Source of the DNA: Bacillota bacterium
Lineage (GTDB): Bacteria; Bacillota; Clostridia; Lachnospirales; Lachnospiraceae
Assembly: GCA_023439505.1 (NCBI GenBank)
Contig: JAEXNR010000013.1
Location: 62,001 to 126,000, forward strand
Direction of reading: 5' to 3'
DNA: 64,000 nt
Below, piece by piece: positions 44,801 to 52,786 of the stretch (its first letter is position 1; each line of letters begins with the position of its first letter). Made by a program: the position numbers and the translations under genes. A model generated the notes under the pieces. The model saw nothing but the letters and a program-made list of their open reading frames with translations. It made no database searches and was not told the DNA's origin.

Positions 44801-47203
44801 TCTGGTAACTTCTGCTTCTTTTTTAACTATAATAGCAGCGTTTTCAGCTTGATATGCCCACGGAATTCTTCTCTGTAAATGGATGTTATCCAGGTTAATA
44901 TCTCCCTGACCTTCCTCTTCCTTAGCCAGTTTGATGGTATTGTTGCCTTTGTTCAGTTCTAAAGCAACTACCTTTTCACCCCATTTATCCCAAGATGCAG
45001 TGTCTGTAAAGGTAAGAGTTTCTTTGAATTCACCATTAATGTACAGCTTCATATTTCTGGACGGACTGTCAGGTAACGCAAGCGCGTACTTCATAGCTAC
45101 ATCATAGGTAGCAGGTGTTTCCACATTCACACTAAATTCTACTGCTCCATCCTGCCAAAGACCACCCACAAAACCAGTACCCGTATATCCGGTATGATCC
45201 TGTGCAAAGCCTGCGCCACCGGATAGCTCTGCCTGCTCCGCCTCGTAGGTCATGGTAACTGCTTCTGTTACTGTAATATAATCAATATTTACATTGCCCA
45301 AAGAAGCATCGTCATACTTATATTCAATCGTATTTTCTCCCTTCTTCAGGTTTAAGTTGTCGTAACGATCCTGCCAATCCGACCAGCCGGTTCCATAGAA
45401 ACAATCAGCAGTCTTTACTCTTACTCCATTTACGTAGATTGCAAGAGATTTGTTGATCTTTTCGCCATAAAAGCCGTTGCAAAAACGAAGGTCAACGGAA
45501 TAATTCCCTGTATAAGGAGCATTAACCGTAAATGAAGCACCGGTTCCATTGGTATAAAGATTATCTACATAGCCACTTCCACTAAATCCAGTATGCTCGG
45601 TGCTAGTCTTAGCACCACCGGACAAGGCTGCCTCTTCTGCCTCATATAATGTAGTTTTCTTTATGGTGAGAGCATCCAGAATAAGTTCATTGGACTCCGG
45701 TGCTGTGAGTCGAATCTTATTGGTTCCCTCCTGCAATGCAATGTTGTATACTTTCAAAATATCCAGGTTTGCTGTATATTCTCCATTTGACTTAAAGCTC
45801 AGTGTTCTCTGCTGAGTATCATTTACAGACAACTGCATGGTAATATCCGAACCGATAACGGCATTGTTATAACGAAAATCAAGAGCGTACATACCAGTGC
45901 TTTCAGCTTCTACGTCAAACTCTACATATCCACCGGCTTGATTAAATTTAACATTACCGGAGCCTGAACTTCTGGCACTGTCGCTGATGATTCTCTTCTC
46001 TGCATTTACGATTGCAGCATCTTCTGCTTCCAGCACTTCACTCTTTTCCTCACCGGATGGTCTGTCAAAAACAGTTCCCGGGTTAGAAGGTACCCCTACA
46101 TTAACAAAACCGTTATCGGTCCAACTAACCGGTGTCGCTCTGACCCAACGATTGGATCCGGTTTGTCCTCCAACCGGACCTGCATGATGAATCAGCCAAT
46201 CCTCTGTACCATCCTCAGACTTTACAAAAAGAGGGGAACCCGGTCCATATGCACTGTTCTCCGGTGACTTTTGCATCAGTGGCACAGGAAGCTTCTGCCA
46301 GGAATTCGGATCTAATAAATCTGAATTTAAGTCTGCATAGGATACACCGACAGCGTAGTTATCATTCATAAAGCTGCTTGCAGAGTATGCAAAGTACACT
46401 TTTCCGTCTTTTTCTACTACTGCACATCCTTCATTAATATTATCTCCAAACTTTTCCCAGTCATATACCGGTCTTGCCAGCGTACACTCTGTTCCTTTTG
46501 ACAGTTCTCCTGTTGAATCTGCTGCGGTCCCATTATCAAGAGTCCAGGGATTCAGCATCTTTACGATGGTAGGACACTCATCAAACTTAGTTCTGGTATA
46601 GCTTTCAGCCGGTCCATTTTCTGTGCCCAAATAATTATCTTTATAGTAGAAATACTTGGTATAGGTATAGTATCTCTCTCCTCCCATAGTGATGACACCA
46701 CATGGCAGTCCATAGCCTTGTGCATTCATAAGGCCTGCTTTTTCTGTAGCCAATCCATTTGCATCCCTATTTGACCAGCTGCCCTTCAGCTCCCAGGTGC
46801 CTTCAAATGGATCCGGAGATTCATTCTCCAATACATAAGTGCTTGGATGTCCATAGCCAAAGTCAGTCTCCGGACCGGATGCAAAATAAATATACCACTT
46901 ACCTTCCAAACGATAGATGTAGGGTCCCCATACATAGCCAAAGTCCGCAGGCTTCTTCCATATCAGTCTGCTTTTTGCAGTCGCGATTCCCAGTACGGTC
47001 TCTGATTTCTTCAGATAAATATTATTATCTGTACCAAAGCAGCAATAATAGAAACCATCTGCATCTCTTGTGATTGTCGGATCTGCACCTTTCATAAGTG
47101 GATTGCGGTACTGACCTTCCACTTTTGCCTGCACATTCTGTACCGGCATCAGGTTCATTACCATTGCGGCTATTAACAAAAACAATATCCATTTTTTTCT
47201 CAT
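41819..47203 (-). CDS. Giant secreted GH43-like glycosidase with CBM6/35 array and ricin-type lectin
   Basis: A 1794-aa extracellular enzyme with a signal peptide (about 1-26). Order: five-bladed propeller of GH43 type (about 30-385; catalytic base D41 in GADPTITRD, EGCAVVEKDGKVYFAYS contributing the acid); six CBM6/CBM35-like modules each opening with a YEAE motif (about 390-1290); a ricin-type beta-trefoil lectin (about 1300-1440; QLWELL, QQWKIE, QLWKIA); a TPEPT linker; and a C-terminal region of about 370 aa with Big_2-like repeats, homologous to that of the protein at 23880. Modules 3 to 5 are near copies. GAAGGGA precedes the ATG. Substrate is probably an arabinose- or xylose-containing or galactan glycan; GH43 subfamily unknown. 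No LPxTG motif. Confidence 0.9.
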   Translation of the reverse strand: MRKKWILFLLIAAMVMNLMPVQNVQAKVEGQYRNPLMKGADPTITRDADGFYYCCFGTDNNIYLKKSETVLGIATAKSRLIWKKPADFGYVWGPYIYRLEGKWYIYFASGPETDFGYGHPSTYVLENESPDPFEGTWELKGSWSNRDANGLATEKAGLMNAQGYGLPCGVITMGGERYYTYTKYFYYKDNYLGTENGPAESYTRTKFDECPTIVKMLNPWTLDNGTAADSTGELSKGTECTLARPVYDWEKFGDNINEGCAVVEKDGKVYFAYSASSFMNDNYAVGVSYADLNSDLLDPNSWQKLPVPLMQKSPENSAYGPGSPLFVKSEDGTEDWLIHHAGPVGGQTGSNRWVRATPVSWTDNGFVNVGVPSNPGTVFDRPSGEEKSEVLEAEDAAIVNAEKRIISDSARSSGSGNVKFNQAGGYVEFDVEAESTGMYALDFRYNNAVIGSDITMQLSVNDTQQRTLSFKSNGEYTANLDILKVYNIALQEGTNKIRLTAPESNELILDALTIKKTTLYEAEEAALSGGAKTSTEHTGFSGSGYVDNLYTNGTGASFTVNAPYTGNYSVDLRFCNGFYGEKINKSLAIYVNGVRVKTADCFYGTGWSDWQDRYDNLNLKKGENTIEYKYDDASLGNVNIDYITVTEAVTMTYEAEQAELSGGAGFAQDHTGYTGTGFVGGLWQDGAVEFSVNVETPATYDVAMKYALALPDSPSRNMKLYINGEFKETLTFTDTASWDKWGEKVVALELNKGNNTIKLAKEEEGQGDINLDNIHLQRRIPWAYQAENAAIIVKKEAEVTRTYEAEAAVLTGSAIVANDHTGYTGTGFVGGLWQDGAVEFSVDVETADTYDVAMKYALGFVGETRNMNLYLNGAFKETLTFTDSGSWDSWGKKIVALELAEGNNIIKLAREGVGQGDINLDNIHLQVTTYEAEKAKLSGGASVAIDHPGYTGTGFVAGLWQDGAIEFSVDVVTTDTYDVAMKYALGFAGQTRNMNLYLNGVFKEELTFTDTGSWDSWGKKVVAMDLNEGNNIIKLVREEDGQGDINLDNIHLQRRELNEGNNIIILAGEEGQEDISLDNTFVQVTTYEANQAENTAIKVDKHDDHLWYEGTGYVGGFENVSEGIEFTVNVPYTGTHTATVRYSGVQENDMTMSLYVNGNKIYQIAFPPTKDWDEWAESTFYVPLNAGNNTIKIVRDMDDSGCLNIDSLTIDKYSSAKSSMKSPGLVSGTVYVMKSKTSGKAADVQGYSRNAGALVNQWSYLGNINQLWELLDQGNGYWKLMSSFSGHMLDVADTTTFYTCQQTNNPDSLSQQWKIEQAGDFYKLTNRQYDMVLEVEGGLTGNGAMIRLAAYEEGAERQLWKIADGFDATGIKPGEVTPEPTVTPEPTATPEPTATPVPTSTPGGSTGGSIEDIVLVDTDLKDGSYTLPTDRIVKKITESKDSAVNVAVNLPSSKLDTSIMLEAEIFAEAAKAGKTLSVTVKDENDKVVYTWSFDKDQLKQSQNKMKDVDLRLDISAINENAALKNVTDGNGIVMNFAYSGVLPAQASVRAYVGGMDGVKAGNKIYLYHVNKTSGKLETLPYSSNYFVDAQGYITVNIVHCSDYVALTKEAPKDRYISLIDQIKVTAPQESLTLGKNTSTIIHIELPSTLQMVNDLKDKTSQSAIGAVSVSYSSSNKKAATVDKNGKITAVGAGKSVITTTLRLYSGKVKKVKTEIMVKGKAATVTRKTNSMKLGSKFTFYAKASGSYPVIWTTTKKSVVVIDKETGVATAKSKGTDYIVMTAGDTVEKIKVVVK
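43900..45250 (-). repeat. Direct repeats encoding near-identical CBM modules
   Basis: Long DNA repeats inside the GH43 gene. The block TCCAGGTTAATATCTCCCTG recurs near 44062, 44447 and 44895, with adjacent similarity over most of each module. A shortened copy near 43970-44045 encodes only a module tail (LNEGNNIIILAGEEG), a likely trace of unequal recombination. Confidence 0.8.
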
Positions 47204-47219
47204 TTTTATCCCTTCTCCT

Positions 47220-49322
47220 TTAATTTATTTTATATCCCTCATGTGTCACTACTACCCGCTTCCTTTCTCCGTGCCACATAACGGGAATATCCAATTGTTT
47301 CCACCCCTTTGGTAAGTGTGGAGTAAGCACCATGTCTTCCTCCCACATTGCACTTTGAAGTCCGGCAAACCCATATACAATCAACTGCCACAAACCACCA
47401 CAATTCGCAATATGGATCCCCTCTTCGGCTCCCCGTTTCTCAACGGACAGGTCAATGTCTATCACCTTATCCAGAAATCTTTCCGCTTCCTCCATCCTTC
47501 CCAGATGAGCTGCAAGAATACCATGAACCGCTGCGGAGAGAGAAGAATCATGCGTGGTAATCGGTTCATAATAATCATAATTGACCGACAGCTGCTTCCT
47601 TGTAAACTCTTTGGGAAAAAGCAGCATCATCTCCAATACATCTGCCTGTTTCAATGCCTTTGAACGATAGTTTTTTTCCTGAGAGATAAATTCCCCAAAA
47701 CATCTGGAACGGTCCGCCCAGATCGCATCAAAATCCAAATCAGCATAAGAAGCAAAATCATCGGATTGCATGATAAGTTCCTCTGTTTCCTTATAGGGAA
47801 GTCTTAAACTTTCTTTGATCGCTTCCCATTTTTCAAGCTGAGCCTGATCCCCCTGATCATACTCTTTACAATACTGGATCGTTTTTTCCAATGAGAACTT
47901 TACCATACGATTGGTAAATGCATTGTTCCGGGTCATTGGAAGATATTCATCCGGCCCCATAACGCCTAAGAGTTCATACGTTCCGTCCCTCTCATCCACA
48001 CGTCCGGCCCAGTACCTGGCTGTTTCCTTCATGATTTCCAGACCGTATTCCTTTATAAATGCAACATCGCCAGTCGCTTGTACATAATGCTCCATGGCAT
48101 ATATGATATCTGCTGTTACATGGATCTCGTGATCTGCATACTGCCAGTTTGCGCATTCTTCCCTGCCGGTAACAGAAGCCTCCCAGGCATAGCGTGCCCC
48201 TTGATAACCATATTCTTTTGCATTTTCCTTTGCTCCGGGAAGCGTCAGGTAGCGAAACTTCACCAGATTTCTCGCCGCCTTTGGATTGGTATGGAGAAAG
48301 AACGGCAGCATATTAATCTCTGTATCCCAGAAATATCTGCCACAGTATCCTTCTCCTGCATGTCCTTTGGCACAAATAGCCACTCTGGGATCATCTTCAT
48401 TATTTGCTCTCATCAGATGGTAAATAGACATCCGAATTGCCAGCTGCGCACGATTGTCTCCAAGGATTTTTATATCTGCCGTTTCCCATTTTTCTGCCCA
48501 TACGTGTCTGTGTCTTTCCAGAGCCTTATCCACATCAAGTCTTCTGATATCCTCTTTGACTTCCTTCAGTTCCGGAATTTCCTCATCCCGGTCTGTGCTG
48601 ACATGGATTACTTTCGTTATGGTAAGATGTTCCCCTTTCTGTATTGTGTGTTCCCCCTCCTGATTCAGGTAGGAGCGCATGGTAACGATGTTTCCCCCAT
48701 TGGTTTGTGTCATCACACAAGTGATATCATCTTGTTTTTCTTTTATACTTTTTATAAAATGATTAAATCCATTGGTTCTGACTCCGGTGTTAATATCACC
48801 AGCCACATGAACTTTTGCATCTCCTGACTCTGCTTTTATTGTCAGCGTCTGAATTGCCAGATGCTTCTCTGCCATAGAGATGAATCGGGAAAAAGTGAGA
48901 CTCAGCACATTTTTCTTCTTTGTCTTCCAGAGAAAGGACCGGGTAAGAACCCCATCCCGAAGATCCAGATACCTCTGGTACTTCTCTATCTGACAGTTTT
49001 CCATATCCAGCGCTTCCCCCTCCGCATTTACCCGTAAGTCAAACGGATAAGGAAGATTAATCATTTCCGTTTTCAAATAGGGATGGGGCCCCACTATGCC
49101 CGGGATGTAAGTCCCCCATTTGGATTTCTGTTTTTTATGCTTTTCCAACGTTACATTGGCCGGTTTTCTATCATACTCTTCTTCCTGCATTGCTCCCGAT
49201 ATTCCTTCTTCGTAGCTTCCCCTCACATGAAGATAACCGTTCCCCTGGGTCATTAATCCTTCATAATGCTTGATTAACTCCTCCTGATAGGAATCTTCAT
49301 ATAGACACCAATTTGTATTCAT
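47220..49322 (-). CDS. Glycoside hydrolase family 65 disaccharide phosphorylase, second copy
   Basis: A 700-aa cytoplasmic phosphorylase of the same family as that at 20688 but clearly diverged. Seen: GNGYLHVRGSYEEG, FWDTEINMLPFFLHTNPKAAR, general acid E459 in VMGPDEYLPMTRNNAFTN, KQADVLEMMLLFP and EPITTHDSSLSA. GGGAG precedes the ATG. Lies between the ABC permeases (upstream) and the giant GH43 gene (downstream), with a pgmB further along, so the block has a full import-phosphorolysis route. Linkage specificity is not predictable by eye. Confidence 0.94.
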   Translation of the reverse strand: MNTNWCLYEDSYQEELIKHYEGLMTQGNGYLHVRGSYEEGISGAMQEEEYDRKPANVTLEKHKKQKSKWGTYIPGIVGPHPYLKTEMINLPYPFDLRVNAEGEALDMENCQIEKYQRYLDLRDGVLTRSFLWKTKKKNVLSLTFSRFISMAEKHLAIQTLTIKAESGDAKVHVAGDINTGVRTNGFNHFIKSIKEKQDDITCVMTQTNGGNIVTMRSYLNQEGEHTIQKGEHLTITKVIHVSTDRDEEIPELKEVKEDIRRLDVDKALERHRHVWAEKWETADIKILGDNRAQLAIRMSIYHLMRANNEDDPRVAICAKGHAGEGYCGRYFWDTEINMLPFFLHTNPKAARNLVKFRYLTLPGAKENAKEYGYQGARYAWEASVTGREECANWQYADHEIHVTADIIYAMEHYVQATGDVAFIKEYGLEIMKETARYWAGRVDERDGTYELLGVMGPDEYLPMTRNNAFTNRMVKFSLEKTIQYCKEYDQGDQAQLEKWEAIKESLRLPYKETEELIMQSDDFASYADLDFDAIWADRSRCFGEFISQEKNYRSKALKQADVLEMMLLFPKEFTRKQLSVNYDYYEPITTHDSSLSAAVHGILAAHLGRMEEAERFLDKVIDIDLSVEKRGAEEGIHIANCGGLWQLIVYGFAGLQSAMWEEDMVLTPHLPKGWKQLDIPVMWHGERKRVVVTHEGYKIN

Positions 49323-49384
49323 TTTTAACTCCCTTCCTGCGCATGATTTTTTCGTATGTTGAAAAGCGAATATTAGTGTTTCGT

Positions 49385-50209
49385 TTAGCCTTTTACCGAT
49401 CCGGCAGCCAGGCCTGAAATTACCTGTTTCTGAAGCAGGATAAATGTAATGATACTGGGTATCACAACTACTACCGTTGCAGCAAACATGGCACCGTAAT
49501 CACTGGCAAAGGCACTCTTAAAATAGTAAAGCGCAATTGGAAGCGTTCTTTTTGCCGTTTCTCCTGTTAAGGTAAGAGCCAGCTGAAATTCATTCCAGCA
49601 CAGTAAAAACTGAATCACACCTGCCGTAGCAAATGCCGGTCTTGTAAGGGGCAGAACAATCTGCACAAAAGTTCTGAAAAATCCGGAGCCATCAATATAA
49701 GCCGCCTCTTCCAGCGTATACGGAATCGTCTTGATGTAACTCATCATGACATAAAAGGTAGTCGGCATACCAAGCGCGGTATATACAAGGATCAGACCGG
49801 TTCTTGTATTATAAAGATCGGTGGCGTTTAATATAGTATATAATGGCTGAAGCAGCGCAGCTCCCGGAATAATCAGTCCTAAGGAAAACAGAAGCATGAC
49901 TGCTCCCTTTAGCTTAAAGGAGCATCTTACTACCACATAAGCCGCCATGGAACATATGATAAGATTCAGTGCGGTTCCTATTGCTGCAATAAAAACACTG
50001 TTTTTATAAAAGGTTACAAGAGGCGCCAGCTTGAATGCAGTCATATAGTTACTGAAGTGAAAGCCGGATGGAAATCCCAAAGTTCCGGACAAAATCTCGC
50101 TATTGGTTTTAAAGGAAGAAAACAACACCCAGGAAAAGGGCACAATGGAGATGATCACTATGACCGTCAGCAACAAGACTGTAACTAATTTTCTAATATT
50201 TCGAAACAT
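49385..50209 (-). CDS. Sugar ABC transporter permease, MalG type
   Basis: About 274 aa, six hydrophobic segments, EAA loop TIPYTLEEAAYIDGSGFFRTF. ATG at 50209 was chosen with AAAGGA upstream; the open frame continues 21 codons upstream without an RBS and into the partner gene. Follows the MalF-type permease by 13 nt. Confidence 0.93.
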   Translation of the reverse strand: MFRNIRKLVTVLLLTVIVIISIVPFSWVLFSSFKTNSEILSGTLGFPSGFHFSNYMTAFKLAPLVTFYKNSVFIAAIGTALNLIICSMAAYVVVRCSFKLKGAVMLLFSLGLIIPGAALLQPLYTILNATDLYNTRTGLILVYTALGMPTTFYVMMSYIKTIPYTLEEAAYIDGSGFFRTFVQIVLPLTRPAFATAGVIQFLLCWNEFQLALTLTGETAKRTLPIALYYFKSAFASDYGAMFAATVVVVIPSIITFILLQKQVISGLAAGSVKG

Positions 50210-50222
50210 AATGTCATCCTTT

Positions 50223-51092
50223 CTATTCTTTTGCGTCCATATGGAACATTTTGCGGATGTACTTAAGCACAATCATACCCAGAATTACAAGCAAAACACC
50301 TTGTGCATTTGCCAATCCATAATTATTGTTGGTAAATACCGTCTTATAAAGATACATAGGCATATTCATGGTTCTGCTTCCCGGTCCGCCATTGGTGGTC
50401 ATCATGATAATGTCCAGCTTCTGCAGCATACTGGTAGATGCCAGAACAACTGAGGTTCCGATGATATTTTTCATAAGAGGTAGAATGATATATATATCTG
50501 TTTGAAAAGACGAGGCCCCATCGATCTTTGCTGCTTCATATACATCATCCGAAACAGATGACATCTCAGCCATGACCAAAACTGTAACAAGTCCTGCATA
50601 CGGAAGCCATGTCATCGTAACCGTCAAAAATGCGGTCTTTGGATCCATAAACCAGTTCTGAGTAAAGCCTTCTCCCGTTATTTTCGTAATTAATGAATTG
50701 ATCAGTCCATACTGCGGATTCATCACACATAAGAACAGCATCCCCAATGCTGCACTCGAAATAACATTTGGTATAAAGTAAATGGTTCTTATTGCACTGC
50801 TATACCATCTCTTTTTTGCTAAAATAATCGCTACGGTAGTTCCGATAAGTACATGAAAGGTCGCCTGAAGAAAAATCCAGACAACCGTATTTTTCAAGCT
50901 GTCGATAAATATTTTGTCTTGTGTAAATAGATAGATGTAATTTTTTAAGCCAACAAAGGATATCTCCCTGCCGATAGACCAATCCGTAACTGATGTTCCA
51001 AACAATACTACCAAAGGCCCAAGGAAAATAAAGCTGAATAAAACGATCCCCGGAAGCAAAAATAGTATGATCCATTTCTTATTTTTTGTCAT
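50223..51092 (-). CDS. Sugar ABC transporter permease, MalF type
   Basis: About 289 aa, six hydrophobic segments, EAA loop SVSDDVYEAAKIDGASSFQTD. ATG at 51092 was chosen because GGAGG lies 7 nt upstream; a longer frame to 51158 would run through the terminator-like hairpin behind the binding-protein gene. Partner of the MalG-type permease at 49385. Confidence 0.93.
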   Translation of the reverse strand: MTKNKKWIILFLLPGIVLFSFIFLGPLVVLFGTSVTDWSIGREISFVGLKNYIYLFTQDKIFIDSLKNTVVWIFLQATFHVLIGTTVAIILAKKRWYSSAIRTIYFIPNVISSAALGMLFLCVMNPQYGLINSLITKITGEGFTQNWFMDPKTAFLTVTMTWLPYAGLVTVLVMAEMSSVSDDVYEAAKIDGASSFQTDIYIILPLMKNIIGTSVVLASTSMLQKLDIIMMTTNGGPGSRTMNMPMYLYKTVFTNNNYGLANAQGVLLVILGMIVLKYIRKMFHMDAKE

Positions 51093-51145
51093 AGTATACC
51101 TCCATGCAGCCACTTTCCGGCTGCTCAATTCTGCAAAAAAACAGC

Positions 51146-51201
51146 AAAAAAAGCACAAGTATAAATATGAAGCTCGGTTAAGTCCTTATTTATACTTGCG
51201 C
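51146..51201 (-). terminator. Attenuating terminator between binding protein and permeases
   Basis: On the minus strand CAAGTATAAATA and TATTTATACTTG form a 12-bp stem (extended by GC/GC with one mismatch) followed by TTTTTTT (51152-51146). It sits 16 nt past the binding-protein stop and 54 nt before the permease start. Placed inside an operon it would act as a partial terminator giving excess binding protein. Confidence 0.75.
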
Positions 51202-51216
51202 GATTGGTTAAAGCAT

Positions 51217-52602
51217 CTATTTCTTGCTCTGCCCGGCTACCTTTGTAAGTTGGTCTGCAAAATCCTCCGGAGTAATCTCATCATATGCAAGTTCCGGATA
51301 TCTGGCAGCAGTTTCATCTATGATAGCAGTAAATGCTGTATTGTCGATGTTCTCAAAGGTGTACTTTGCGCTGCCTGACAGCTCGATCAGTTCTGCAAGT
51401 ATGGGATTCGCTGCTTTGTACTCATCAGACAGCTTGATGTTGTCAGTTAAAGGCAGAACGCCGGCTTTCTCAAGGAAAACGCTCTGAGCATACGCTCCGG
51501 TCTTGAACTTAAGGAATTCAAGAGCACCCTTCTGTTCTTCTTCTGATTTTTTACTTGTACAAAGAATATATCCAACCTCAAACTGTGAAATCAACCCATC
51601 TTCCGGATACAACGCTACGCCGACCTTCTCACCAAGACCAGGCATAGATTTGGTTTCATCGGTGAAATCAGGACACATCCAAGGTCCATTTGCAATAATG
51701 GCTACATTCCCCTGCTCGAAGTTATTCGCTGCATTTGCATAAAGTGCACCCACTGCATCCGGCGTGGTGTATTCCTTTAAACAGGTTCTAAGCATATCCA
51801 GTCCCTTGATTACTGAGCTGGTGCTGTAATTTGTCGGATAGCTTGTATTCATGAAAGTGTTGCCTTCTGCACCATCCGTCCCGATCATTGCCGCCAGCCA
51901 AAGGTTAGTCGTCCAGGCATTTTCACCGGTCATCAAAGCCAATGGTGTAAATCCGGCTTGTTTCAACTTTGCATTGTTGCTCATGAATTCATCCCAGGTC
52001 TTAGCCGGGGTGATGCCTGCTGCTGCAAACATGTCCTTGTTGTAGAAATATCCGATGATCTGACGCTGATTGGAGATAGAATATACACTTCCATCCTCTT
52101 CCATATTGTAGTTCATAGCGTCTTCACCTACTAGCTTCATCCAATCTGCATCTTCATCCAGAAATGGCTTAATATTTACAGCCTGTCCATTCTCAATCGC
52201 CAGCTCTCTGATGCCATTCTTACCAATAAGTACATCCGGTAACGTCTGAGAAGAAGCCAATATCTTCATCTTATCAACAAATGCATTATCGCTGGGAAGT
52301 TCTTCAACTACTACCTTATATATACCTTCATATTTCTTGTTGAAGGCGTTGATTACTTCCTCTTCTGCTGTAGCAGATGCATGGGAGCCAACCATGAAAG
52401 TAGCATATGAAATTTCTACCGGTTCAGAACTTTTATTCTTTGCCTTATCCTCTTGGTTTGTCTCATCCACTGATGTCTTCGCCTTGTCAGAGCCTGTTTC
52501 TTTGTCTGCATCATTATTTGCCTTGTTACCACATGCCGCCAGTGACAGAATCATGGTAAGGGTCAACAGTAATGTCATTGCTTTTGATATTCCTTTTTTC
52601 AT
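51217..52602 (-). CDS. Sugar ABC transporter substrate-binding lipoprotein
   Basis: A 461-aa family 1 solute-binding protein with lipobox SLAAC (about residues 20-24) and an Asp/Lys/Glu-rich tether. Binding-domain stretches: LPDVLIGKNGIRELAIENGQAVNI, YNKDMFAAAGITPAKTWDEF, GNVAIIANGPWMCPDF. AGGAGGG precedes the ATG. First gene of the ABC operon that continues with two permeases, GH65 and the giant GH43. The YesM/YesN pair lies directly upstream and probably controls it. Confidence 0.95.
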   Translation of the reverse strand: MKKGISKAMTLLLTLTMILSLAACGNKANNDADKETGSDKAKTSVDETNQEDKAKNKSSEPVEISYATFMVGSHASATAEEEVINAFNKKYEGIYKVVVEELPSDNAFVDKMKILASSQTLPDVLIGKNGIRELAIENGQAVNIKPFLDEDADWMKLVGEDAMNYNMEEDGSVYSISNQRQIIGYFYNKDMFAAAGITPAKTWDEFMSNNAKLKQAGFTPLALMTGENAWTTNLWLAAMIGTDGAEGNTFMNTSYPTNYSTSSVIKGLDMLRTCLKEYTTPDAVGALYANAANNFEQGNVAIIANGPWMCPDFTDETKSMPGLGEKVGVALYPEDGLISQFEVGYILCTSKKSEEEQKGALEFLKFKTGAYAQSVFLEKAGVLPLTDNIKLSDEYKAANPILAELIELSGSAKYTFENIDNTAFTAIIDETAARYPELAYDEITPEDFADQLTKVAGQSKK

Positions 52603-52786
52603 AACACCCTCCTAAATAAATGGTTTATTGTTAACGCACGTTCATCATACACTATCTGCCATTTATTCAAAATAAAATCTCTTTTCCTCCTGTTATAGAA
52701 AATTGACCACTTCCCCCTCCCACAACCTGTCTTCACAATATTCTTGTGAATTTTTTACCTTTACAGAAATATTTTGCAATGATCCC

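Noticed and set aside
43796..44878. Plus-strand ORFs within the CBM array
   Set aside because: Antisense frames opened by direct repeats in the GH43 gene; no start signals.
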